Positions 34,597 to 44,429 of a stretch of 64,000 nucleotides of DNA are shown here, piece after piece. Where the stretch lies: contig NW_006921533.1 in the NCBI RefSeq assembly GCF_000340215.1, positions 7,130,500-7,194,499 of the forward strand. Reading direction: 5' to 3'. Origin of the DNA: Pseudocercospora fijiensis CIRAD86. Its lineage: Eukaryota; Ascomycota; Dothideomycetes; Mycosphaerellales; Mycosphaerellaceae. A program made the position numbers and the translations under genes. Below the pieces are notes generated by a model that was not told where the DNA came from, made no database searches, and saw only the letters and a program-made list of their open reading frames with translations. Numbering within the stretch: position 1 is the first letter of the stretch; each line of letters starts with the position of its first letter.

Positions 34597-34605
34597 CACA
34601 ATCAT
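34597..34605. repeat. Right 9-bp target-site duplication of MULE copy 1
   Basis: Exact copy of cacaatcat at 31105-31113. Confidence 0.93.
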
Positions 34606-35631
34606 GCGTGCGTGCGTACGTCGAAACAACAGCTTGCGAGATAAGGATGCAGACAAGAAGAGGGCAACAGCAGCAGTCGATCTACTACTCTGCAACTTAG
34701 GTGGCGCGTTGTACTGCCTGTGTGGTCTAACTCGGCTCTGAAGTCCAGCTTCTGACATCCTGTGTCTCGGAAAGCAGCATTGCACTTGGCATTCGATCAT
34801 GTGCGTCGGTGATCAGTGACGTTCCCGCGGTGTCGTGTGTGGTCCGGACCGACACACTTCCACCTCGCATTAGTTCTAGCAGCGCGGGTGAGTGGTCAAT
34901 GATGATAATGAATGAGTGAGTGAATGGATGAGGGCCTCCTGCCATATTTGCAACGCCTTACACAGTCCGTCCATCATTCGTCTGCCACTGCCACTGCCAC
35001 TGCCAGATGTCTTATTACGACGTGCAGGAGGCTCCACAAGGCCACGCGAGATCCAAGCCGTCTGGCTTGCATCGTGCAATAACAAGCCGTCTGCCAGTAA
35101 TGCATTTTCGAAGCTTCGAAGCTTCCATCGACGCAAAGGACCTGGCTTGTTTGGCAGTCAGCAATTGGCTCGCCATCATCAAAGTTGAAGCTAGAGAAAG
35201 CTTTCATCCTGCTGTGCTGTGCCGGGTGGTGACTACTACTGGCCGGAGCGCGACATACTTATCTTCCTCCATACATCCTCTACACACCACACCTTCTTCC
35301 CATTGTGCAGAAGGCCGCGGTCATTCTGTCGTCGACCATCCTCAGCTACATCCATCTTTTGGACACTTCTCTCCATTCGCTTTTGGTAGACTTGCCGCCC
35401 TACACTGCCATTCAGCTGTACGGGAATCCTCTGGACCGACGAATCGCGAAACTTATCCCAGAACACTGGGAATGGGAGTAGCTGGTCCTGTTGTGTTGAT
35501 AAGCGACATACCTTCATGCAATCCATCACCGGAGCCACAAGCAACGAACCCCAAAGCAACATCACCAGAGCCTTCTCCTGCCAAAGCGACCAGGCCATCC
35601 ATATATCCATCGTTGAACATAGACACCAACC
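34606..35631. promoter_or_regulatory. Upstream region of the permease gene
   Basis: About 1 kb of non-RIP, unique-looking sequence between the transposon and the permease ATG. Short repeats (GCGT near 34606-34617, CTGCCA near 34981-35005) and several upstream ATGs are present. It presumably once continued directly into the dioxygenase promoter. Confidence 0.5.
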
Positions 35632-37520
35632 ATGTCAGACCCACCCCGGCGCAAATCGAGCGTCATTGAATTCCACAATCCCAATGGCACTGTCAGAATC
35701 GTAGGCGTCCATGAGCTGAACGCTGCCGACAAGGCCCTGGCTGCAGAGTTTGGCTACAAGCCTGTGTTCAAGAGAGAATTCGGATATCTTTCGACCTTTA
35801 GCTTCGCTGTCAGTATCAGCGGCCTTTTCTCCACCGTCGCAACAACTTTCTCATATCCATTGACCGCCGGAGGTTCCGCAGCCGCCGTCTGGTGTTGGTT
35901 GATTGCTGGCTCCGGTTGTATGTGCATCGCTTGCGCCGTCTCCGAACTGGTCTCTGCCTACCCGACTTGCGGTGGCTTGTATTGTACGCACGTCGTTACT
36001 AACAAGTATTTCCTGTTCCCACCCAGCTTACATACCAACAGATACCGTCTCCCGTTTGGCACCCAAAAATTGGGTTGCATCCATCTCATGGGTGACTGGC
36101 TGGCTCAATCTCCTGGGCCAAATCGCTGGTGTCGCCTCGAGTGAATGGGGTGCATCTGCCCTCCTGCTGGCCGCCGTCTCCATCGCTTCCGACTTTACGT
36201 ATGAGCCGACAGTGGGTCAGACCGTGGGTGTCATGGCAGGCCTGACTGTCGTCACCGGGCTCGTCAACTCGTTGTCAACTTGGTGGATGGGTATGTCAGT
36301 CAGTGTGGGTGCTCCGACGAAGACATTTGCTGAAGTGCTCTTCGTTGCGCAGAGAAAATGACAAAGAGCTACGTGATTTTCCACGTCCTGGTCCTCGTCA
36401 CCTGCTGTATTGCCTTGCTGGCACTGGCTCAGCCCAGCAATGGAACTCCCAAGCACGACGCCAAGTACGTCTTCACCGACATCCACAATGTCTCGGGCTG
36501 GACACCGACTGGCTGGTCTTTCTTGTTCGGATTTCTCTCTGTCGCCTGGACGATGACGGATTACGATGCAACTGCGCATATCAGTAAGTGCAGGGAGACA
36601 AACTTGATGTGCGCTCCGCATTCAATGCTTACTTCCCTTCCCTACAGCCGAAGAGATCCAGGAACCGGAGATCAAGGCGCCTTGGGCAATTTCGATGGCA
36701 ATGCTTTTCACCTACCTTGCCGGCTTCCTGTTCAACATCGTCCTTTGCTTCGTGATGGGTGACCCGGACGCCATCCTGGCCTCACCAATTGCCCAGCCGG
36801 TGTAAGTTGCAGTCCACGGCCGCAATGCGGAATCTGATCGCTAACTGTACTGTGACGTGCAGCGCGCAAATCTTCGACAATGTCCTCGGAAAGGGCGGCG
36901 GCATCACCTTTACCGTCTGCGCCTTCATCATCCTCAAGTTTGTGACCTTCACCGCTATGCAGTCACTTGGCCGCACAGTCTTCGCTTTCAGCCGTGACAG
37001 GCTCTTGCCTTTCTCACCAGTGTGGACCAAGGTTCTGCCCTTGACCGGCACACCTGTTCTCGCCGTCTGGATTTCGGTCTTTTGGTGCGTTGCGATTAAT
37101 CTGATCGGACTGGGATCGTACACTGCCATTGCAGGCGTGTTCAACGTCACGGCCATTGCTCTTGACTGGAGTTATTGCATTCCGATCTTTTGCCGATTGG
37201 CGTTTGGACAATTCCAGCCAGGTCCGTGGAATCTGGGCCCGATCTTTGGGCCTTTGACCAGCGCTTGGGCGTGCATTTGGACCTTCTTCGTAACCATCAT
37301 CTTCATCATGCCGACAATCCGTCCAGTGACTGCAGAGAACATGAACTACGCCATCGTGTACTTGGCCGGCATTTTGTTTTTCTCAACCATTTACTGGTTC
37401 AGCCGAGGCCGCAGATTTTACACTGGACCGGTGGTTGAGGCAGAAGTGGCGGACGAGAGCGGATCCCAGGCGAGGAGCAGCGACGATGAAATGTCAAAGT
37501 GTCGGAAAGAAATGTCTTGA
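35632..37520 (+). CDS. Amino-acid/GABA permease of the APC superfamily
   Basis: Five exons, 35632-35983, 36042-36290, 36353-36583, 36648-36801 and 36863-37520, join in phase to 547 aa. The introns are 58, 62, 64 and 61 nt, all GT-AG. The protein has about twelve hydrophobic helices between polar termini. It starts with the fungal APC pattern LAAEFGYKPVFKREFGYLSTFSFAVSISG, and SELVSAYPTCGGLYY and FSRDRLLPFSPVWTKV are landmarks of the Uga4/GabA/choline-type permeases. Such proteins import GABA, amino acids, choline or related amines by proton symport at the plasma membrane; substrate choice is not readable. It is divergently oriented to the TauD-type dioxygenase and flanked on both sides by RIP-degraded repeats, but is itself intact. 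Confidence 0.92.
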
Positions 37521-37779
37521 GTGGTGCTAGAATGAAACAGCATTCTCTTGTAGAGCAGAAGAAACGAGAAAGTGGAAGAAATACGACATAGAGTGTGCAA
37601 GCTCGTGCCAGATCTTGCCCAACTCGAACGCTACCTGTCTGTCTTGTATACAGCATGTGTCCCGAGCCCCTGTGTCGATATCGACCGCATGAAACAGCTG
37701 GCGCGATGAATTGGCTTCGCTGTTCACTGTTCATAACTGACGACGGTGCTCGACATTCCATCTTTGACTAACAGAAGTA
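37521..37779. other. Permease 3' region and border of the repeat compartment
   Basis: The last unique sequence before the continuous repeat block. At about 37.78 kb the sequence turns CpA/TpG-poor and stays so to the window end. Confidence 0.5.
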
Positions 37780-40640
37780 GGTTGACGTATACTAACCAAG
37801 AAGTTAAATTCAAAGTAGCTTTAGCACACCTCGAGGGTTCCAAACGACCCCGCAAAGTGCCCTAAAACCACCGAAATTAGTATACAAATCGGGGTATTGC
37901 AAACAACCCCTATACAACCTAATAACCTCGGATTTCTACCGTTCCGAATAGCCGTAATCGCTCGAAAACGACTAAGCCTACGCCTATACCTTAGTACTAC
38001 TGCTTCTGCTGCTTAGAAGCAATAACCTTTCCTTAGATCCGTCGTTTTAGTAGTCTAATTAGTATAGGAGATAGCGTACGAGAGGATTAATCTATCTAAT
38101 GTGGTTTAGATAGCATATCTACGTATAGCCTTCTATAAGCGCGTTTCGAAGGTATTATAGGCTTACTAATTAAAGGCTTCTAACGACGAGGTTTATAAGA
38201 GCTACCTAATAGCTATAGTAGATTAATTAAAGTGTCTTTACTAGGTAATAATATAGGTAATAAATATAGAGCTATAGATAGTACTATAGAAGGTAGCTCT
38301 ACTATAGAAGGTAGTAGTAGTAGATACGAGGTAGAAATAGCTTACTTAGTGTAGGCAAATCGTCTAGTAAAGACGATAGTAATAGCTATTAATACCTTAA
38401 TACCTCGTCGTTATTATATTAATTACTTTTACTAGCGTCCTTTAGTAAAGATAGCGGCAATCGACTACTCTTAAGTCGACTAGCTTTAAGTAGTATAGGT
38501 TATAGAAGGTCTATATTAGGTAGGCCTTAGAAGAAGTCCTCGTCGCTTATATAAGACATATCGTTATTAGTAAGGTCGGAGAGGTTTATATCGGCGTCGT
38601 TACTACTATATATAACGACTAGAGTAAAGTTAACGTTATTAATAATACTATACTTATTAACTAGACCGTAGATAGGCAGCGTACTACTATTAATAATAAT
38701 AAATAGCCGCCGCGAAGCCTCGTTAGCGGCTAGTAGTACTAGAGTTAGTAGTACTAGAGTTAGTAGTACTAGAGTTAGTAGTACTAGAGTTAGTAGTACT
38801 AGAGTTAGTAGTACTAGAATTAGTAGTACTAGAATTAGTAGTACTAGAGTTAGTAGTACTAGAGTTAGTAGTACTAGAGTTAGCGGTACTAGGGGTTGTT
38901 TAAAGACTAGTTATTATAATAGCCTATCGTCGACTACTAAGCGCTACTTAGCTTTACGACGAGGTATTAAATAGGCCTACGGAGCGCCCTTATTAAGCTA
39001 TTCTTATATATAAATGTTTATTACTAATTAAGCTATATCGCCGTAGTACGTTACCTACTAAAGTAAGGCTTTATACTACTATTTATCGTTTAGCTTCGAA
39101 GCCTAGCTATTATAGAAGCGGGAGAAGGTCTAGATAATCCCTTCTTATATAGAATAGAAGTATTGCTTTACTATACGGAGCCTATAGATACTAGGTCCTT
39201 TATTAAGGTCGATAAGCTATCTAGTAGATCGATAGTTATCGTCGATATAGTTAAGAATTAGCTTGCTATTATACTAGTCTAGATAGATAAGGTCGCTATT
39301 AGGTCCTTAGAAGCGACTAATATATAGCCTATAGCGCTATAGAGTTAGACGGCTCGTTCTATCGATATAGAAGCGCTATATATACTTATAAGGAAGATAA
39401 TAGCTATACTAGAAGTAGTAGAAGCATTTAGTATAAGCAATCTCGTCTATAGTAGGTAGGTATATCCGCTATATAGGCTTGCTATTATTGCGGTCCTTAT
39501 AAGCCTATATAAGCTTATCGGCTATCTTCTTCTATATAGAAAGCAGCAAATTCTTATAGGATAGATAGTATTCTTCCTTCTAAAGCGGAAGCTAGCTCTA
39601 ACTATCGATTTAGCTATTTTAAACCGCGCGCTCGCAGATATAGTTATTAAGGTAAATTAGGTATATTACTAAGCCTAGAAATAGTTAGTAAATAGTACAG
39701 TTATTAGTAGAAAGAATATAGAAGATAGTCGATAAATCTTAAGCCGTTCTAAGGAATACCGCTATACTAAGAAACATATTTTTATATAGAATTCCGACTA
39801 TACTATAAGAATAGGAAGAATACGTACCTCTTAAGCTCTATTAGCGCATCTAACGCTTATCTCGGCGCTTTAGGTATGCATAATAGCCCTCTAGTAGTAA
39901 AGTTATTCGAATCGCTATTACTAAAAGGGGGTCTCCGAGCTATGCCTAAGTCGCCTATTAATCGCTCTAGAAAGCCGGCTAGTTATTACGGAGGTATTCT
40001 AGTTTCTTCTTTGCCTTCTAAGCCTCTAGTTTAATAGCCGCTTGCTTAATAAAGTAATAGTACTCGTCCTACTCTCTAGCGATAAACATAGTATTAGATA
40101 TAGCCTTAAGCGCCTATAGATACTTCTTAAACCTCCGTTTAAAGGTCTTAATAACGTAGCGTTAGTAAAGCCGCTATTAAATATAGCAATCGCTAAGCGC
40201 TTAGTTAATAGTACATTACTTACTAGCTAGTTCGTCTATAATAGACTAAAGTAGTATCTAGTTAGACTGCTTAAAGAGGTCGTTAGGTCCTTTGCTTACG
40301 TATATTCGCTAGTAGAAGTATTGTCTTCTGCCGTCGCTATTATAAGAGTAGATTTTAACCTAGAAGTTAGTTTTAGCTATTAAACGAAGGGCTCTTATTA
40401 CTGCATTAATAAGGTACGCCTACTTATAAGATAGAAGCATATAGCTAGCCGGAAGCTACTCTAGGTACTAATTACGGACGTAGACTGTAAATTATTAAGA
40501 GGTAAGCAACTAAGTAGATAGTTTAAAACGAGTTCTCGAAGATAGACTATCTACGAGAGGCGCGAGCGCGCGGAAGAAGTACAAAAGCTAATGCCTTAGG
40601 CATCTAAGCAACTATAGTATAGTAGGTTACCCTATAATAC
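37780..40640 (-). mobile_element. RIP-degraded repeat with a possible DUF3435/FluG-like gene remnant
   Basis: A minus-strand reading from about 40.5 to 39.0 kb is coherent if TAG/TAA are read as mutated Gln codons. It includes a helical basic stretch (IKTFKRRFKKYLQALKAISN, after substitution) near 40.1 kb. Near 39.4 kb a segment KCFYYF..SYYLPYKYIQRF resembles a degraded zinc-finger start of the CxFC...LPYE.RT type found at the C-terminus of DUF3435/FluG-like proteins, a family that includes tyrosine-recombinase captains of fungal mobile elements. No catalytic residues could be placed, so the family call is tentative. The boundaries are approximate and no terminal repeats were found. Confidence 0.4.
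38731..38893. repeat. 15-bp tandem repeat
   Basis: About eleven units of tagtagtactagagt with single-base variants, inside the degraded repeat block. The unit is a multiple of three, consistent with a former protein repeat. Confidence 0.9.
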
Positions 40641-40649
40641 TACCCCCCC

Positions 40650-43437
40650 TTAAGGCGGAGGTAACGAAGCCTATTATAGTATACAAATTAGCGTAGTAGG
40701 AGTTGCAAGAAGTGTCTTAGCAGGCCTAATAGCGGTAGTAGTAAATAGTAAGCGCTATACGATATCCTACGGACGATACGAGAGGTAAATAGTACGCTTA
40801 TAGCTAGAGCCTTAGCTAGGGTCTCGATAAGAGCTATACTAGAGGGCTATACCGGTAAGGTGTTTAATACTTTGGCGGACGGGTTAAGCTAAAGGCGTAA
40901 TGCGTGCTAAGCGGCGAGGTCCTACTAGGGGTAACTTCTCGACTTCCTTATATAGTATCTATCCTTCTAGCTTCTTCTATCTAGGCGGTAGGCCTATAGC
41001 TCGAGGGTTATCGTAATACTAGTTAGCGATAGCATCCTTAGCTATACCCTTTAAATCCTTATACTTATTGTCCGTAAGCGCTCTACTAATCTACTATATA
41101 GTATAGCTTACAATCTTCTTAGTACGGCTATTCTTCTATTTGCTTACTACGACTCTATCGACTTCCTACTATAGGGTTATATAGTAGGCTAAAAGGAACC
41201 TCCTTGCCTTCTATTACTTTAATCTTATAATCGGTCTCTTTTAATAGCGGAAGTATAGCGGCTAGATAGTGCTTTAATATATTAATATAGGTCTCTCGGA
41301 TTAGTAGAGGAATCCGCTCGAGTTAGTTAGATTCTATACTATTAGGTAGCTCTTCCTCTTTAAGAAGGTCGGTAGTTAGGTTAGTAGCTATAAGATTACT
41401 AATAAATAGGACTCTAGTATTATTAGGGCATTTACTAGGATCGATATAGTTAATATCCTCCTTTCCAGCTATCCTGAAGCGCTATTATTAGCTGCCGAGG
41501 TCTATTTTTACAGTATAATGCTTTAGTATAGGATTACTAAGCACTATAGTAGCTCCGTACTAGTAGTAGAGGTTATCTATATTAATAGTATAGCTAGTAA
41601 AATCTAGAATCCTCTCGTTATTAATATTATCCTTTAAGACTATATTAATATAGTATACTCTATAGGTCTCGTATCTAGTCTAATTAAAGTAAGCAAGGAT
41701 AAGTATATTAGCTCGGGGTAATTGCTTTAGATCTAGGTACTTAGTAGTATAGTAATTTATAAGGGTACTAACTAAATTTCCCGGATATAGTATAGCCGTA
41801 GTCTTATAGTTGCTATCGTAGGTATCGCTAATAAGGCAGTCTCGTATAATTGCTAGCTATATATTAATAGTCTTACGCCGTACTAGGCTAAAAGTTAGTA
41901 TAGCGCTTATTCTTTTTTCGAGCGATTAGGAAGGCTAGTTATTATAGGGGTAGGATTCGCTACTATAAGCTTCCTTCGATAGTCGGTAGTAGTACGCTTA
42001 ATTCGAGCCTAGTCCTTCGGCTTATCGTATGCCCTAAGTAAGTAGCTAGTACTATTACAATAAAAGCACTTAAAGCTAGTTAGTAGTACGCTACTAGATA
42101 CAAACCGCTTAGTTTATTAGTAGGGGAATCTACCCCTTCCGCGGCCCCTACTACGCTAGGTATTGCCCCCTCGATAGGGCCTAGACCGGTAGTTGCTACG
42201 GCCTCGCTAAGGGTCGCTATTATTGTTGTTGCTATCCTTATCGGGCTTATTAGCTCTACCCTAGTAGCTACCTCTTCTACGCTTGCTACTATTGTTATTA
42301 TTAGGCTAGATCTTCGATTCTAGTCGTTTCTAGGCCTATATAGCCTATTTAGCTTAGTTAAACTCGACTATAAATTCAAGGCGACTATAGTATTATTTAA
42401 ATATATAGCGGCGGTCTAGTTTAAGAGTAAGTTCCTACCTAAATTTAGGTCGTACTTCTATAATCTATATTAAATTGTCCTTAGGTAGTAGGTCGTCCTT
42501 AATAGCCCTAAGTCGGGTTTAGAAGGCTCGAGTAGTCTTATTAGGCTTCTGTTTAGTATAGAGGAACTCTTTATAAGCCTGCTATTGCCTTAAATAGGGG
42601 TTGCTAAGCGTGTTTAGTATAGTGTCTTTATAGGTTTGCTAGTCGATTTTAGATAGGTCTTTAAGGGAATTAAAGTAGTTATCCTAGGTTCTCTTAGGGT
42701 CGCTGTTAATGTATTATATAGTATAGACGACTAAGGCGTATTTAGTTAATAGCGCTTTTAGCGTATTACGCTAGTTAAGCTTATAGTTACGGATGTAATC
42801 GTTATACTACTTCCTACTAGAGCTATTGAATATAATATAGTCCTTAAGTTTAGTATCTTTCCTTAGTACTAGTTCTTCTACTATAGGCGTACTAAGCTTA
42901 GCCGTAAGGCGTTAGATAGCCGCGAAGTTTTTATAGACTTCTTTCTCTCGCTAGAGGGTATAGAGTTTATTACGCAAACAGGTCCTTAGGGGCCTAAGGT
43001 TAGGTAGTCTAAATAGTAGGTAGCTATCCCGTTAGCCTATAACGAAGCCCTTATTTATAATATTGTTATAGTTATCTACTTTAGCCTATACTCGATTGAC
43101 TTAGTTAAATAGGCTATATAGAGGGCCTAAGTTAGTAATTAGTACGGTCGAATTAGTAGTTTCTTAGTATATAGGTCTTCTTTTAGTAGGGGGCTAGTTT
43201 TAGTGCAAACTTAGAGCCGCATTTTCTAATTATTTAACTATCTAGCTAAAGCTCTTAAAGGCTAGATCGAATACTATATAATATAGGTTAGGTAAGCAGG
43301 TAGATAGTATAGTTAAGAGCGTATAGTATTCGATAAGGTCTATAAAGAAGGGAGAGTAAGGTTAGGAAGTTAGGCTAACGCTAAGCGCTAAGCCGTACCT
43401 AAGGCACGAAGACCCTAGCTTTACTTAGCCGGTTACA
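40650..43437 (-). mobile_element. Gypsy-type LTR retrotransposon copy 1, short (gag-protease)
   Basis: The minus-strand reading parallels the 5' half of the longer gypsy copy at 50.3-57.0 kb. It has a gag zinc-knuckle remnant (KCFYCNSTSY) at about 42035-42075, and the protease-region sequence is alignable down to about 41.19 kb. Reverse transcriptase and integrase are missing. Positions 43325-43437 match 50352-50464 of copy 2 and are probably LTR sequence. A C7 tract at about 40645 (G-rich on the coding strand) resembles a polypurine tract. Either an internal deletion derivative or a non-autonomous relative; RIP has destroyed all frames. Confidence 0.6.
43325..43437. repeat. Putative LTR block of gypsy copy 1
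   Basis: About 113 bp closely matching 50352-50464. The shared core contains aacgctaagcg and taccctagctttac-like sequence. It lies at the 5' end of one minus-strand copy and the 3' end of the other, as expected for an LTR. Confidence 0.55.
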
Positions 43438-43561
43438 TGCCTTTTATATGCCCTCTAATATTCGTATACCTTCGTAACGCACTCTTTTATTAATTCGACG
43501 ACTTTTATAATACCGAGTCTACTTAACTAAGTTACGACGTCTTATAAGAAGGGACCTAGTA

Positions 43562-44160
43562 CTTCTACGGAACCGTACGGGTCGTAATAAGACCGGACCT
43601 ACTAGAAAGAGAATAGTATATCTACGTAAGAAGGCTACTACTACTACTGCTAGCTCTAGTACTAGAAAGCGCGTCGCGGGCAAGGCTCTATATAAGACGA
43701 CGACTAGCGCTTCTACTACTAGTAGCAATAATCGTACGAAGCGTCGATAGCGCCTAGAAAGTAAGTATTATCTATAGCCGGTAGCGTAGCTAGTAGCGTA
43801 GCCGGTATTTTTACTTTTTTTTACTAATCCTTCTTTATTCGTAGCCCTTCGTAAGATTCGGAGGTATTAGAGTATTAGTAAACTCCTAATCCGTAAAGCT
43901 CCTTTCTAACGACTTATTTGCAAAATTGCCTAGTATAGTATATTAGACTATCGCTTCTAAGCCTCCGTAATAGTAGCCCTTTAGGAGGCTATAGAAGCCT
44001 ACCTAGTTCGTATCTTCGAATATATATTTCTCTTCTACCTCTTTTAGAACTATACTAATACTATTTTAGCTATTAACCTTATAGCTATCTACGCGAAGCG
44101 CGTTACGATTATAGATAAGGATTTTAAAGCCCTAGATTAGATTCTTAAAGGCTAGAATGT
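43562..44160 (+). pseudogene. Histone H3-fold pseudogene, RIP-mutated
   Basis: Exon 1 (43562-43760) encodes a basic tail (RTGRNKTGPTRKR, then NNRTKRR). An 84-nt intron with GTAAGT donor, TTACTAAT branch site and TAG acceptor (43761-43844) joins in phase to exon 2 from 43845. Exon 2 reads LRKIRRY-stop-SISKLLIRKAPF-stop-RL, later IA-stop and DYRF-stop-AS, then AL-stop-EAIEAYLVRIFE, and NLIAIYAKRVTI. Each of these stops falls where H3 has Gln, so they are CAG/CAA codons turned into TAG/TAA. A 17-residue insert between FE and NL probably marks a second intron. The long Thr/Ser-rich tail and EAIEA differ from canonical H3, so a CENP-A-like or other variant is possible. No ATG remains. Confidence 0.72.
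43776..43812 (+). repeat. Inverted-repeat arm in the intron of the H3-like pseudogene
   Basis: The segment agccggtagcgtagc... is the imperfect reverse complement of 44386-44420. A third related copy lies at about 45181-45212. Confidence 0.65.
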
Positions 44161-44385
44161 CTATATTCGAGATAGTAGTAGGTAGGATAGATATTCTAGT
44201 AGGAAGGATGTTCTTAGTGTCCTCTATAAGCGTTTCTATATACGAAATATGCCGCTGTTATACGGCGCTATATAGCGCGCTCTAAATACTCTCTAAGTAT
44301 ATATATATATATAGTATAATATGCTTTATTAGCCGTACGGAATAGAAGTCTTCGAAAATTCTGTTAGTACTAAGGAGTAAGAATG

Positions 44386-44420
44386 CCGGCTACGCTGCCG
44401 GCTACACTACCGGGTCTTAT
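44386..44420 (-). repeat. Inverted-repeat arm downstream of the H3-like pseudogene
   Basis: The segment gaatgccggctacgctgcc and following bases mirrors 43776-43812. The two arms enclose about 650 bp containing exon 2 of the H3-like pseudogene. Confidence 0.65.
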
Positions 44421-44429
44421 AAAGAACTA

